Part shown: positions 35,191 to 45,237 of the stretch, piece by piece | Layout of the letters: the number at the start of each line of letters is the position of its first letter | Numbering within the stretch: position 1 is the stretch's first letter | Assembly (NCBI RefSeq): GCF_025997995.1 | Contig: NZ_AP026683.1 | Span: 558,501 to 622,500 of the forward strand | Reading direction: 5' to 3' | Length of the DNA: 64,000 nucleotides | Source of the DNA: Sediminibacterium sp. TEGAF015 | Lineage (GTDB): Bacteria > Bacteroidota > Bacteroidia > Chitinophagales > Chitinophagaceae | The notes under the pieces: generated by a model | The model's input: the letters and a program-made list of their open reading frames with translations, nothing else | Told to the model about the DNA's origin: nothing | Databases searched by the model: none | Position numbers and translations under genes: made by a program

Positions 35191-37881
35191 ATGGAAGAAA
35201 ATTTATTACCGGAACAAACGAACGATAACGACCGCATTATTCAGGTCAATATTGAGGAACAAATGAAGACCGCTTACATCGACTATTCCATGTCGGTGAT
35301 TGTTGGTAGAGCATTGCCTGATGTAAGAGATGGATTCAAGCCTGTGCATCGCAGAGTATTGTATGCCATGAATGAACTGGGCAATAACAGCAATAAGCCT
35401 TTTAAGAAATCTGCCCGTATTGTTGGGGAAGTAATGGGTAAATACCATCCCCACGGAGATAGTGCCATCTATGACACACTGGTTCGTATGGCCCAGGAAT
35501 GGACGATGCGTTATACGTTGGTTGATCGGCAGGGTAACTTTGGTAACCAGGATGGAGATCCACCGGCTGCCATGCGTTACACGGAAGCAAGATTGCAGCG
35601 CATCGCAGAAGCTATGCTGGATGATATTGAAAAAGAGACGGTAGATTTTCAATTGAATTTTGACGATTCATTGGAAGAGCCAACCGTTTTGCCGACTCGC
35701 ATTCCACAGTTGCTGGTAAACGGCTCCTCCGGTATTGCCGTGGGTATGGCCACCAATATGATGCCCCACAACTTGAGCGAAGTAGTAGATGGCTGTGTTG
35801 CTTATGTTGACAACAGAGATATCACTATTGAAGAATTGATGAATTATGTAAAAGCGCCTGATTTCCCTACCGGTGGTGTTATTTATGGTATGGAGGGAGT
35901 TAGACAGGCGCTCATGACGGGAAGAGGCCGTGTAGTGGTGCGCGGTAAATGCAACGTGGAAACCAAGCCGAATGGCCGTGAAATGATTGTGATTACCGAA
36001 GTGCCTTATCAGGTAAGCCGTGATACCTTAACAGACCGTATTGGACAGTTGGCCATCAATAAAGTTGTGGAAGGAATTTCCGATGTAGGTAACCAGAGTA
36101 ATAAAGATGGTACCCGCATTGTTGTAGAATTGAAGAAGGATGCTGTTGCACAAGTAGTCATTAATCAGTTGTATAAGTACACGGAATTGCAGACCAGCTA
36201 TGGTATCAATAACGTAGCCCTTAGCAATGGCCGCCCGGGTATTATGAATCTTCGCGACCTGATTAAAGCTTTCATTGAATTCAGAATGGAAGTGGTGATT
36301 CGTCGTGCCAAATACGATTTAAGAAAAGCAGAGGAAAGAGCACATGTGTTGGAAGGATACTTGAAAGCACTTGATCATTTAGACGAAGTGATTCGTTTGA
36401 TTCGCGCCAGCCGTACTCCGGAAGAAGCAAAAGAAGCGCTGATGGCAAAGAGCCGCGAAGAACGCTGGTATTTGAACTCTGCTATGTTCTCTGAGCTAAC
36501 TGCGGAATTGTATAACCAGGTAGAGGGATTGTCTGAAATTCAGGCGAAAGCTATACTGGAATTACGTTTACAGCGATTAACCGGTATGGAGCGCGATAAA
36601 ATCATTGAAGAATTCAATGGCCTGATTGCAACCATTAAAGAGTTAAAAGCCTTGCTAGCGAATGAAGATCTTCGTTATGCGTTAATCAAAAAAGAGTTGT
36701 TAGAAGTTAAAGAAAAGTTTGGTGATGAACGTAAAAGCGAGATTCAATATTTAGCAGATGAAATGCGTATTGAAGACCTGATTGAAAATGAAGATGTGGT
36801 GATTACCATTTCTCATTTAGGATATATTAAGCGTACTTCTGCTACCGAATATCGTCAGCAGAAAAGAGGGGGAAGAGGTGCGGTAGGATCGAAGACGCGT
36901 GAAGAAGATTTTGTTGAACATTTATTTGTGGCTTCTACACACGATACCATTTTATTCTTCACAGAGAAAGGAAGATGCTATTGGATGCGCGTGTATGAAA
37001 TTCCGGAAGGAGAGAAGCAAAGCAAAGGTAGAGCCATTCAGAATTTGATACAATTGCCCGGGGATGATAAAGTAAAAGCTATCATCAATGTGAAGGATAT
37101 TTCTGATACAGACTTTGTACAAAATCACTATATCGTATTATGTACCAAACAAGGTATTATTAAGAAAACATCCTTAGAAGATTTCAGCAGACCTAGAGCC
37201 AATGGTGTAAATGCCATTACGATTGTGGAAGGCGATGAGCTCTTAGAAGCTAGACTTACCAACGGCTCCAGCGAAATAATGATGGCGGTAAAGAGTGGAA
37301 GAGCCATTCGTTTCCCCGAAGAAAAAGTAAGAGCCACAGGAAGAGGAGCTATTGGGGTTGCCGGTATTGAGGTAGATGATTCCAAAGACGAAGTGGTTGG
37401 CATGATTTGTGTAAACAAGGATGATGCTGAAAGAACTATCTTGGTGGTAAGTGAAAAAGGATTTGGAAAGAGAACAGCCATTGAAGACTATAGAATTACC
37501 AATCGTGGCGGAAAAGGGGTAAAGACCATAAATGTTACCGAAAAAACAGGTAGCCTGGTAGGTATACTATATGTGAAAGAGGTTGAAGATTTAATCATCA
37601 CTTGTAAGTCTGGTATTACCATTAGAACCGGTATTGCAGATATCAGAGAAGCGGGAAGGGCCACACAGGGTGTGAAACTCATTCGTTTGGATGAGGGAGA
37701 TGAAATTGCAGCTATTTCTCAGATTGAAGAACAGGAAGAGGAAGAAGCGCTGTTGACAGATGAAAATGGTTCAACAGAACAAACCGATTCTGTTGATAAC
37801 AGCGAAGCATCATCTGGTAACAATAAAGCCAATGAAGATGCTGGATTGAATAGTAATAATGAAGAAGAACCTTTAAATTAA
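35191..37881 (+). CDS. gyrA: DNA gyrase subunit A
   Basis: The 896-residue protein is the DNA breakage-reunion subunit. The catalytic Tyr130 lies in '[10 protein letters not shown]'. The quinolone-resistance region reads '[18 protein letters not shown]' with Ser91 and Asp95 (E. coli Ser83 and Asp87 equivalents), so no classical resistance substitution is visible. The C-terminal pinwheel domain contains a GyrA box variant (QKRGGRG, near residue 556), which supports gyrase rather than topoisomerase IV. The last ~55 residues form an acidic, Asn/Ser-rich tail. A TATCTTCG box at 35116-35123 is a weak -7 candidate. gyrB is not in the window. Confidence 0.97.
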   Translation: MEENLLPEQTNDNDRIIQVNIEEQMKTAYIDYSMSVIVGRALPDVRDGFKPVHRRVLYAMNELGNNSNKPFKKSARIVGEVMGKYHPHGDSAIYDTLVRMAQEWTMRYTLVDRQGNFGNQDGDPPAAMRYTEARLQRIAEAMLDDIEKETVDFQLNFDDSLEEPTVLPTRIPQLLVNGSSGIAVGMATNMMPHNLSEVVDGCVAYVDNRDITIEELMNYVKAPDFPTGGVIYGMEGVRQALMTGRGRVVVRGKCNVETKPNGREMIVITEVPYQVSRDTLTDRIGQLAINKVVEGISDVGNQSNKDGTRIVVELKKDAVAQVVINQLYKYTELQTSYGINNVALSNGRPGIMNLRDLIKAFIEFRMEVVIRRAKYDLRKAEERAHVLEGYLKALDHLDEVIRLIRASRTPEEAKEALMAKSREERWYLNSAMFSELTAELYNQVEGLSEIQAKAILELRLQRLTGMERDKIIEEFNGLIATIKELKALLANEDLRYALIKKELLEVKEKFGDERKSEIQYLADEMRIEDLIENEDVVITISHLGYIKRTSATEYRQQKRGGRGAVGSKTREEDFVEHLFVASTHDTILFFTEKGRCYWMRVYEIPEGEKQSKGRAIQNLIQLPGDDKVKAIINVKDISDTDFVQNHYIVLCTKQGIIKKTSLEDFSRPRANGVNAITIVEGDELLEARLTNGSSEIMMAVKSGRAIRFPEEKVRATGRGAIGVAGIEVDDSKDEVVGMICVNKDDAERTILVVSEKGFGKRTAIEDYRITNRGGKGVKTINVTEKTGSLVGILYVKEVEDLIITCKSGITIRTGIADIREAGRATQGVKLIRLDEGDEIAAISQIEEQEEEEALLTDENGSTEQTDSVDNSEASSGNNKANEDAGLNSNNEEEPLN

Positions 37882-37903
37882 GTACACGACTAAAAACAAC
37901 CAT

Positions 37904-39271
37904 ATGAAGTATTTTTTCTCCTTGTTGTTAAGCGTAGCCATGATAACTGTTGCTACTGCTCAGGATTTCAAGAAAGTTGAAACCAATGTTTTATTGAAGA
38001 AGTTTGAGGATGCCAAAGCAGAATTGGACAAAGCAATGGCCAATCCAAAGAATCAGGACAAAGCAGAAGGCTATTACTGGAAGTCACGCATTTATGCTGC
38101 GTTCTATCAGAATGAAGCTTCTCGTACAAAATATCCCAATGCGGTAGAAGAAGCCCATGCTGCTTTCCAGAAGTTTGCAGAATTAGAACCAACTTTAGCA
38201 AAAGCGAAAGAAAAAGGACCCGATGGATACTTTGATATGTACTCCACGTCTTTCAATTTAGGCATCAATAGCTTCAAGGATAAAAAATACAATGAAGCAT
38301 CTAAAGAATTTGAAAAAGCGGTTATCTACAGCGATTATATTTTCAAAAACAAGTGGGCAAGTTCTCAGCAGCCATTTGATACCACTTCCATTTTGTATTG
38401 TGCCTACTCTTTCCAGAATGCTCAGAAAGCAGATGATGCTGCTAAGTATTATGCAAGATTAGCCGAAAGCAAAGTAACAGGAGAGGGTTTTGCCGACATT
38501 TACAAGTACATGGTAGATTATTATACCAAGCAGAAGAACAAGGATTCTTTTGAAAAGTATATGGCATTGGGTAAAGAAGTTTATCCTAAAGAAAATTGGG
38601 AAGATTTTGAAATTGAGTTCATAGATCAGAATTATGATTTAGCTGGCAAGACCGCTTTGTACGATCAGATGGATGCGGCAGGTCAATTGACAGAAAACAA
38701 ATATTTGCAGTTTGGCGATGTTTTCATCACTGCCAAAAATGACGATGCATTAGATAGCGCATCTGTTGACAAGTATACCCGTAAAGCAATTGAAGCTTTC
38801 AAAAAAGCATACGAGAAAAACAACAACAATGCCATTGCAGCATTCAACGTAGGGGTAACTTATTACAACTACTTCAATATGGAAGATGAGAAGTTTGCTG
38901 CCAATATAAAAAAATTACAGGAGTTGAATGCTAACAAGCCAGTAGTTAAGGATCCAAAGAAAAAAGCAGCTGCTGATGCAGAGTTTAAGGCAAAAACAGA
39001 TGCGGTTAAAAACGAGAATGCAGTCATTGAAAAGAAGTCTATGGAATTGACCGATGTGGCTGCAGAGTGGTTAACCAAGGCTTACACCATTTTAAAAGAC
39101 AAAGCAACCCGTACCAATACAGAAAAGAGTGTAGTTAATAAATCTGTTGACTTTATAGCCAATATTTATTACTACAAAATGGGTCGTGTTAGAGGTAAAG
39201 ACGCTAAATTGTTTGATCAATACGAAGCTAAGTATAAAGAGTTTGATGCTTTACACGGCACTTTTAAATAA
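37904..39271 (+). CDS. secreted TPR-like repeat protein
   Basis: The 455-residue protein has a signal peptide (MKYFFSLLLSVAMITVATAQ) and helical, Lys/Ala/Glu-rich repeats with TPR character: 'FNLGINSFKDKKYNEASKEFEKAVIYSD', 'YCAYSFQNAQKADDAAKYYARLAESKV', 'AFNVGVTYYNYFNMED'. A charged coiled-coil stretch lies at about 335-375, then a final helical block. No family beyond TPR is recognised. It lies 22 bases after gyrA, so it may be transcribed with gyrA by read-through, and 18 bases before a PQQ sugar dehydrogenase lipoprotein. Confidence 0.7.
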   Translation: MKYFFSLLLSVAMITVATAQDFKKVETNVLLKKFEDAKAELDKAMANPKNQDKAEGYYWKSRIYAAFYQNEASRTKYPNAVEEAHAAFQKFAELEPTLAKAKEKGPDGYFDMYSTSFNLGINSFKDKKYNEASKEFEKAVIYSDYIFKNKWASSQQPFDTTSILYCAYSFQNAQKADDAAKYYARLAESKVTGEGFADIYKYMVDYYTKQKNKDSFEKYMALGKEVYPKENWEDFEIEFIDQNYDLAGKTALYDQMDAAGQLTENKYLQFGDVFITAKNDDALDSASVDKYTRKAIEAFKKAYEKNNNNAIAAFNVGVTYYNYFNMEDEKFAANIKKLQELNANKPVVKDPKKKAAADAEFKAKTDAVKNENAVIEKKSMELTDVAAEWLTKAYTILKDKATRTNTEKSVVNKSVDFIANIYYYKMGRVRGKDAKLFDQYEAKYKEFDALHGTFK

Positions 39272-39289
39272 GTTAAAGTAGTTACTCTA

Positions 39290-40444
39290 ATGCCAATCCG
39301 TACCCTTTTTTTATTCCTTGCATTTGCAGGTATCTTCTCTTGTACTTCCAGTAAAAAAGAAGGAACAGTAGAAGATACTTCGCAAATGACAGTGGAGCCC
39401 ACTGTAAAAACAGTGCCATTGATCAGTGGATATGAAGTGATTTGGGGTATGGATTTTTTGCCCAATGGCGATTTACTTTTCACTGAGAAAAAAGGAAAAC
39501 TTCACAGAAAAAGCGGTGATAAAATCACGGAAATAACAGGGCTGCCGGTTATCAATACCAGTGGGCAGGGCGGTCTGCTAGACGTTCGCGTTTCTCCTCA
39601 ATACAATAGCAACGGATGGATATTCATTACATATGCAGGGAATCATCCAAGCGGTGGAGGCAGTTTTCATTTGATGCGTTTTAAATTGCTGAATGATCAG
39701 ATTACCGAACCCAAAATTTTGTTGATTTCCAACTCGGCCAATACCATGACAGGCCATTATGGAAGCAGGATCGATTTTGATGAAGCGGGTAATTTATATG
39801 TAAGTTTTGGGGAAGGAGGTGCCACCAGTTATGGAGGAGTCAATTCACCCAATAAAAATGCCCAGGATGTAAATAGTACCTGGGGAAAGGTTCATCGCAT
39901 TACACAGGATGGCGGCATACCAGCTGGAAACCCCGTATTACCTGGCAATACAACACCCACAACCGTTTATAGTTACGGACATCGTAATCCTCAAGGTTTG
40001 GTGTATAATCCCTCAACAAAAGAAATCTGGGAAGCGGAACATGGCCCCAAAGGAGGAGACGAAGTCAATATAATCAAAGCCGGCAATAATTACGGCTGGC
40101 CATTGGTTTCTTATGGGGTAAATTATGATGATAAGCCCGTTTCGGCAAGCCCAACCATGGCAGGTGTTACAGATCCTGTACACAATTGGGTGCCATCCAT
40201 TGGTGCCTGTGGAATGGCTTTTATTACCGATAAAAAATTCAAAAGCTGGACCGGCAATTTATTGGTCGGTGGACTGGCTTTAAAATATTTAGCCCGCCTT
40301 GAAATTAAGGACAACAAAGTTGTCAAAGAACACAAATTGCTTGATAAAGGTGGACGCATTCGACACGTGCGCCAAGCACCTGATGGTTCCATTTATGTTT
40401 CCATAGAAGGACCCGGAAGGATAGTGAGGTTGGTGGCGGAATAG
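39290..40444 (+). CDS. PQQ-dependent sugar dehydrogenase (soluble GDH-like) lipoprotein
   Basis: The 384-residue protein has a lipobox (IFSC, Cys18) and the GSDH six-blade propeller pattern: 'VIWGMDFLPNGDLLFTEKKGKL', 'GQGGLLDVRVSPQY', 'GHYGSRIDFDEAGNLYVSFGEGG', 'SYGHRNPQGLVYNPSTKEIWEAEHGPKGGDEVNIIKAGNNYGWP'. The last block holds the Arg/Asn/Asp positions that bind PQQ and calcium in E. coli YliI/aldose dehydrogenase. It is predicted to oxidise aldoses outside the inner membrane, using PQQ if available. PQQ synthesis genes are not in the window. Confidence 0.88.
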   Translation: MPIRTLFLFLAFAGIFSCTSSKKEGTVEDTSQMTVEPTVKTVPLISGYEVIWGMDFLPNGDLLFTEKKGKLHRKSGDKITEITGLPVINTSGQGGLLDVRVSPQYNSNGWIFITYAGNHPSGGGSFHLMRFKLLNDQITEPKILLISNSANTMTGHYGSRIDFDEAGNLYVSFGEGGATSYGGVNSPNKNAQDVNSTWGKVHRITQDGGIPAGNPVLPGNTTPTTVYSYGHRNPQGLVYNPSTKEIWEAEHGPKGGDEVNIIKAGNNYGWPLVSYGVNYDDKPVSASPTMAGVTDPVHNWVPSIGACGMAFITDKKFKSWTGNLLVGGLALKYLARLEIKDNKVVKEHKLLDKGGRIRHVRQAPDGSIYVSIEGPGRIVRLVAE

Positions 40445-40688
40445 TTTCCCTTTTTTTCTTGAGAATTCGATTTGAGTGGATTGGTAAATATCCTAAGCAT
40501 TTCTTCCAATTCTGTTGTGCGCTATTTAACATAATGTTAATTATGAGAAATAAGATATTTTAAATTCTAACTGATTATCAGCGGCTTAGGTGGATTATTG
40601 TTTGTTGGTCTTGAAATTATACCCATTTGCTTCTGTGGATTGAAACATTGCTTATTTTTAAAAATATTCATTCATAAATCAATGTCTC

Positions 40689-41747
40689 ATGTTTTCCAGA
40701 AGAAAGTTTTTACAAGTTGGTAGCCTTGGTTTAGGCAGTTTTTCCTTGGCAGGTTTTGCACCCAAATATGCCGGTAAAAAACCAATTGTTTTGTCTACCT
40801 GGGACGCTGGTATCCGGGCCAATAAAGCCGCCTGGAATGTTTTAAAAAATAATGGCCGTGCATTGGATGCGGTTGAGCAAGGCGTAATGGTTACCGAGAA
40901 TGAATTGAATTGCTGTGTAGGCTTAGGTGCGAATCCTGACAGAGACGGATTTGTGACTCTTGATGCATCCATTATGGATGAAAATGCTAATTGCGGCAGT
41001 GTGGCCTGTCTGGAAAGAATCAAGCATCCGATTTCAGTAGCGCGAAAAGTCATGGAAAATACGCCGCATGTAATGTTAGTGGGTCAAGGTGCTCAGCAAT
41101 TTGCGCTTTCTCAGGGCTTTACATTGGAAAAAGATGGCTTATCTGAGGGTGCTGAACGCGAATACAAAAAATGGTTGCAAAAAAGCGAATACAAGCCTGC
41201 TATTAACCGCGAAAACAAAGAGAATAAACCTAATAATCAAAATGATTTAGCTGCTATAAATCATTCAAATTCAATAATTTCTGCTCCCGCTCGTTTGTCT
41301 GACGGATCCTGGAACCACGATACCATTGGTATGATTGCGTTGGATGCCCAGGGCAATTTAAGCGGTAGTTGTACCACTAGTGGAATGGGTTTTAAAATGA
41401 GAGGTCGCGTAGGCGATTCCCCTATTATTGGCGCTGGATTATTTGTAGACAATGAAGTGGGTGCTGTAGTAGCTACAGGTCAGGGTGAAGATATTATCCG
41501 AATTGGCGGAGCGCACACGGTAATGGAATTTATGCGCCAGGGTTTGTCTCCTGAAATGGCCTGCAAAAAAGCAATTGAAAGATTATTAAAAGTAAAGGGA
41601 TCCAAAGCAAAGGAAATTCAGGCTTGTATGATTGCGATTAACAAAGATGGTATTTACGGCGGATATGCTTTACAAAAAGGATTCAATTTTGCCGTTTGTT
41701 ATGCAGATGATAAAAATATTTTAGTAGACAGTAAGTTTTTGATTTAA
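40689..41747 (+). CDS. N4-(beta-N-acetylglucosaminyl)-L-asparaginase
   Basis: The 352-residue Ntn-hydrolase cleaves the GlcNAc-Asn linkage left after glycoprotein breakdown. The N-terminus carries a twin-arginine-type signal (SRRKFLQVGSLGLGSF). The proenzyme site 'GSWNHDTIGMIALD' is intact, with autocleavage before Thr to release the nucleophile. It is followed by 'GNLSGSCTTSGMGFKMRGRVGDSPIIGAGLFVDNEVGAVVATGQGEDIIRIGGA', the substrate-binding beta-subunit core. A low-complexity Asn/Lys/Glu insert (about residues 172-190) precedes the cleavage site, as in family proenzymes. It precedes cutC by 42 bases, a pairing I recall in Bacteroidota. Confidence 0.93.
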   Translation: MFSRRKFLQVGSLGLGSFSLAGFAPKYAGKKPIVLSTWDAGIRANKAAWNVLKNNGRALDAVEQGVMVTENELNCCVGLGANPDRDGFVTLDASIMDENANCGSVACLERIKHPISVARKVMENTPHVMLVGQGAQQFALSQGFTLEKDGLSEGAEREYKKWLQKSEYKPAINRENKENKPNNQNDLAAINHSNSIISAPARLSDGSWNHDTIGMIALDAQGNLSGSCTTSGMGFKMRGRVGDSPIIGAGLFVDNEVGAVVATGQGEDIIRIGGAHTVMEFMRQGLSPEMACKKAIERLLKVKGSKAKEIQACMIAINKDGIYGGYALQKGFNFAVCYADDKNILVDSKFLI

Positions 41748-41789
41748 TACTTTCCATTTTCAATCTAAACCTCTGAACGAATCATCAAC

Positions 41790-42506
41790 ATGTTATTAGA
41801 AATCTGTGTTTTCAATACCGCTACTGCAGTTGCCGCAGAAAATGCGGGTGCTGACCGAATTGAATTGTGCGAAAATTATGCCAATGGCGGAACCACACCT
41901 TCTTATGGATATTTAAAAACCGTAAGAGAAAAAATATCAATTCCTGTATTCCCGATGATTCGCCCACGTTGTGGAGATTACTTTCATTCTGAAGATGAAA
42001 TTGAAATCATCCGAAAAGATATTCTGCTTTGCAAGGAATTGGGATTTGAAGGTGTTGTTTTTGGTTTACTGAATCAGGATGGCTCCATAGATAAGGAAAA
42101 TACTACCCGATTGGTGGAAGCAGCCTATCCCCTTGATGTAACTTTTCACCGTGCATTTGATCGTTGTATTAATCCGTTAGAAGCCTTGGAAACCATTATT
42201 CAGTGCGGATGTACAAGAATTTTAACCAGTGGTCAGCATCCCAAAGTGACCGATGGCTTGTCTCTTGTGAAAGAATTGGTGGAAAAAGCTGGTGATAGAA
42301 TTATTATCATGCCCGGCAGTGGTTTGAACAGCAGCAATGTAAGAAGCATCATTGATACAGCAGGTGTTTCTGAAGTGCACACTTCTGCCAGAACCAGGGT
42401 TCCAAGCTCAAGCTCATATCAAAATCCTCTTATGCCCGAAGACTTTGATATTGATTTTGTGGATGCAGAAGAGATCAAAAAAATTCAGTCTATCATCAAA
42501 GGATAA
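41790..42506 (+). CDS. cutC: CutC family protein
   Basis: The 238-residue TIM-barrel protein has the CutC pattern: 'LEICVFNTATAVAAENAGADRIELCENYANGGTTPSYG', 'MIRPRCGDYFHSEDEIEIIRKDI', 'GFEGVVFGLLNQDGSIDKENT', 'VTFHRAFDRC' and 'CTRILTSGQHPKVTDGL'. It ends with 'IMPGSGLNSSNVRSI'. The name comes from a copper-sensitivity phenotype in E. coli that was later traced to the small RNA MicL encoded at that locus, so a copper role should not be assumed. Here it follows a glycosylasparaginase, which hints at carbohydrate or Asn-glycan metabolism. An 11-bp inverted repeat spans its stop codon. Confidence 0.9.
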   Translation: MLLEICVFNTATAVAAENAGADRIELCENYANGGTTPSYGYLKTVREKISIPVFPMIRPRCGDYFHSEDEIEIIRKDILLCKELGFEGVVFGLLNQDGSIDKENTTRLVEAAYPLDVTFHRAFDRCINPLEALETIIQCGCTRILTSGQHPKVTDGLSLVKELVEKAGDRIIIMPGSGLNSSNVRSIIDTAGVSEVHTSARTRVPSSSSYQNPLMPEDFDIDFVDAEEIKKIQSIIKG

Positions 42507-42516
42507 TAGACTGAAT
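42483..42516 (+). terminator. 11-bp perfect inverted repeat across the cutC stop codon
   Basis: ATTCAGTCTAT (42483-42493) and ATAGACTGAAT (42506-42516) are perfectly complementary around a 12-base loop that holds the last codons. There is no T-run after it. It may be an mRNA 3' stabiliser or part of a terminator between cutC and the convergent serA. Confidence 0.5.
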
Positions 42517-42574
42517 CAAATGATTGAGTGCAAACCAATTCATGTATGCTTGCAAACGGTTAGGAAAGTATAGA

Positions 42575-43813
42575 TTAATAAAGCATTCTAACTTTAATCG
42601 TGTGCTTAACTAATTTCAGTAATTCCACTGCTTTATTAGATAGTTTTTTATCAATATCAAGTACTACATAACCAATGGATTCATTGGTTTTCAGGTACTG
42701 ACCTACGATGTTTATTTTGTTATTAGACAAAGCGGTATTAATGGCACTTAATACACCAGGAACATTGTGGTGTATATGAAGGATTCGATGCGTTCCTTCA
42801 ATTGGTGGTAAGCCAATGGCAGGTACGGTATGTGAGCCGTTGGTAATCCCTCTTTCCAGATACTGAAATAATTTAATGCTTACATCTTCTCCAATATTCT
42901 GCTGTGCTTCTTCCGTTGATCCTCCTATATGAGGTGTAAGAATTACATTGGATAAACCCTGCATGGGGCTTTCAAAATGATCCCCGTTTTTTTCAGGTTC
43001 CCAAGGAAAAACATCGATGGCAGCACCACTGACATGTTTTTCTGTGATGGCATTGGACAATGCTTTTAAGTCTACCACTTCTCCCCTTGCATAGTTGATT
43101 AAAATAGCGCCTGGCTTCATTTGCCTGATTGCATTTTTATTAATCATCATTTTAGTTTCCGGTGTTTCCGGAACATGCAGGGAAACAATATCGGCTTGGT
43201 TCAATACTTCTTTCATGTTCTTTGCGGCAGTAGCATTGCCCAGCGGCAATTTGGTTTCTGTATCATAAAACAACACTTTCATGCCCAGTGCTTCTGCTAA
43301 TACACTTACCTGAGAACCAATATTTCCGTACCCGATTAAACCCAGTGTTTTGCCTCTCAGTTCATAACTGCCCTTGGCTTCCTTCATCCAGACTCCTTTG
43401 TGTGCAGCTATGTTTTTATCGGGGATTCTTCTAATTAGCATAACGGCTGCACCAATTACCAATTCAGCCACACTTCTTGTATTACTGTAAGGTGCATTAA
43501 AAACGGCAACCCCTTTTTGCATGGCAGCATTCAGGTCAACTTGGTTTACGCCTATACAAAAACAACCAATTGCCTGTAGCTTTACTGCGGCTTCCAATAC
43601 CTTCTTGGTTATCAGCGTTTTAGAACGAATACCTAAAATATGTACGTCTTTAATTTCTTTAATTAATTCTGCCTCGCTTAATGCGCCGCTTAACTTACGA
43701 ACATTGGTATATCCATTTTGCTTAAACTGTTGTACCGCTTTTTCACTAATATTCTCTAAAAAAAGAATATTAATTCGGTCTTTGGGATAGCTGGTATTTG
43801 ATTGCTTGCTCAT
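42575..43813 (-). CDS. serA: D-3-phosphoglycerate dehydrogenase
   Basis: The 412-residue protein catalyses the first step of serine synthesis. The substrate domain is split around the NAD fold. Landmarks are 'ILGIRSKTLITKKVLEAA', 'VAVFNAPYSNTRSVAELVIG', the NAD loop 'GKTLGLIGYGNIGSQVSVLAEALGM', 'VSLHVPETPETKMMIN', 'GAILINYARGEVVDLKAL' (Arg) and 'ILTPHIGGSTEEAQQNIG' (His of the Glu-His pair). An ACT domain forms the last ~75 residues ('HIHHNVPGVLSAINTALSNNKINIVGQYL'), so serine feedback inhibition as in the E. coli-type enzyme is likely. It is a single gene, convergent with cutC. Confidence 0.95.
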   Translation of the reverse strand: MSKQSNTSYPKDRINILFLENISEKAVQQFKQNGYTNVRKLSGALSEAELIKEIKDVHILGIRSKTLITKKVLEAAVKLQAIGCFCIGVNQVDLNAAMQKGVAVFNAPYSNTRSVAELVIGAAVMLIRRIPDKNIAAHKGVWMKEAKGSYELRGKTLGLIGYGNIGSQVSVLAEALGMKVLFYDTETKLPLGNATAAKNMKEVLNQADIVSLHVPETPETKMMINKNAIRQMKPGAILINYARGEVVDLKALSNAITEKHVSGAAIDVFPWEPEKNGDHFESPMQGLSNVILTPHIGGSTEEAQQNIGEDVSIKLFQYLERGITNGSHTVPAIGLPPIEGTHRILHIHHNVPGVLSAINTALSNNKINIVGQYLKTNESIGYVVLDIDKKLSNKAVELLKLVKHTIKVRMLY

Positions 43814-43890
43814 ACTTGCAAAATAATGTTATCTACTTGTATACCAAGGCCATAGTTTTCCACGTTGGATGAATAAGCAAAGGCTACAAT

Positions 43891-43898
43891 TATCTTTG
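43891..43898 (+). promoter_or_regulatory. candidate -7 box for the serine hydrolase gene
   Basis: TATCTTTG matches TAnnTTTG fully, 27 bases before the ATG at 43926. A TTG at 43865-43867 lies 23 bases upstream, slightly longer than the usual -33 spacing. Confidence 0.45.
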
Positions 43899-43925
43899 CA
43901 CAAATTCTAACCCTATACAACATAA

Positions 43926-45143
43926 ATGCAGCGTTTGATGATAGTTCCCGTATTCAGTTATTTGTTATTGGCTTGTAGCGGTTCCCCCGCCCCTGCAAAA
44001 GATACCATCAGTGAAGGGAAGCCCGTTGTTTACAATAGTTTAAAGTCTGGTGAAAAAAATTATTATGCCAATGCAATAAAACCTTTGTACGAAAAACAAC
44101 TGGTAAAGACTGGCTTTAACGGAGCCATTTTAGTGGCTAAAAATGGAGAAATTGTATTTGAGGACTACCGGGGAATGATCAATTTTGCTACACAGGAACC
44201 TATTACCTCCTCTTCTACTTTTCACGTAGCTTCTGTTAGTAAGACATTTACGGCAATGACCATATTAAGATTGATGGAGCAAGGCCGTCTCGAATTGAAT
44301 GACCCAGTAGAGAAATACCTACCCACTTTTCCTTACAGAGGAATTACCCTACAATTATTGTTATCTCACCGCTCAGGATTACCCAAATACGATCAGTTAA
44401 TGGCGGGTACCCGCTCTTATACCACCAGAAGAAAAAATCGAAGAGGAAGATGGGTAAAGCAAACGGTGTATGTGAAAGATCCTGTAAGCGTTACGGGTTT
44501 AAGCACCAATAATGATGTATTGCGTTTTTTAGCTGGAACCCGCCCTGCACCTGAATCTCAGCCTAACAGAAGATATAGTTATAACAACACCAATTTTGCC
44601 TTGCTTGCCTTGGTGGTTGAAAAAATTACGGGCCAAACTTTTCCGCAATACATGAAAGACAGCGTTTTTACTCCCCTCGGAATGAAAGATACCTATGTCT
44701 TTAGCATGAAAGATACCGGCAACTATATTCCTTCCTACACCCCCGGAAAAAAACCTTACCCCCTTGAAAAACTGGATTGTATTTACGGGGATAAAAATGT
44801 GTATAGTACTGTCCGTGACTTATTGGCCTGGGATAAAGCCTTGTATCAGGGAGAATTTGTAAGTATAGCAACACAGGAACTGGCTTACGAGCCCCTTAGC
44901 AATGAAACCAGGGGAAAAAAGAACTATGGATTGGGCTGGCATCTGTATGTTGATCCCCCCAACCCTACTATAGTTTACCATAATGGATGGTGGCACGGCA
45001 ATAATGCCGTTTTCAGAAGGATTATCGGGGATACCGCAACCATCATCATTCTAGGCAATAAATTCAACAGTAATATCTGGCATGCAGGTAAAATGAGTTC
45101 TGTTTTTACAGATTCTGAGGTTCCGGATACGGATGAGGAATAA
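43926..45143 (+). CDS. beta-lactamase-fold serine hydrolase lipoprotein
   Basis: The 405-residue protein has a lipobox (LLAC, Cys17) and the class C beta-lactamase / D-aminopeptidase fold. The Ser-x-x-Lys nucleophile is in 'FHVASVSKTFTAMTILRL', the Tyr-x-Asn motif in 'YSYNNTNFALLALVVEKITG', and the third motif region is 'YHNGWWHGNNAVFRRI' (HxG-like in place of KTG). A basic insert (about residues 168-190) with 'TRRKNRRGRW' is unusual for the family. It may be a peptidoglycan- or peptide-processing enzyme; beta-lactam resistance is not implied. It is probably monocistronic. Confidence 0.88.
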   Translation: MQRLMIVPVFSYLLLACSGSPAPAKDTISEGKPVVYNSLKSGEKNYYANAIKPLYEKQLVKTGFNGAILVAKNGEIVFEDYRGMINFATQEPITSSSTFHVASVSKTFTAMTILRLMEQGRLELNDPVEKYLPTFPYRGITLQLLLSHRSGLPKYDQLMAGTRSYTTRRKNRRGRWVKQTVYVKDPVSVTGLSTNNDVLRFLAGTRPAPESQPNRRYSYNNTNFALLALVVEKITGQTFPQYMKDSVFTPLGMKDTYVFSMKDTGNYIPSYTPGKKPYPLEKLDCIYGDKNVYSTVRDLLAWDKALYQGEFVSIATQELAYEPLSNETRGKKNYGLGWHLYVDPPNPTIVYHNGWWHGNNAVFRRIIGDTATIIILGNKFNSNIWHAGKMSSVFTDSEVPDTDEE

Positions 45144-45192
45144 TAATTATGCTCATACCGCGTTTAATGTAGCACCAAAGGGCTAGAACCCT

Positions 45193-45200
45193 TATTTTTG
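45193..45200 (+). promoter_or_regulatory. candidate -7 box for hppA
   Basis: TATTTTTG matches TAnnTTTG and lies 37 bases before the ATG at 45238. No clear -33 TTTG was seen at 19-21 bases. Confidence 0.4.
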
Positions 45201-45237
45201 CCAACCTTAACAATTTAACTCTGACACAAAATTGCTT

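Noticed and set aside
35206-35652. Antisense ORF of 148 codons within gyrA
   Set aside because: It is a shadow of the highly conserved gyrA N-terminus.
40445-40688. Small gene or RNA in the 244-bp gap before the asparaginase gene
   Set aside because: I saw no open frame with a start and no stable hairpin; it is AT-rich and probably only carries a promoter.
43926-45143. Antibiotic-resistance beta-lactamase
   Set aside because: The SxxK and YxN motifs are also those of peptidases and esterases of this fold; the lipoprotein form and basic insert give no reason to infer resistance.
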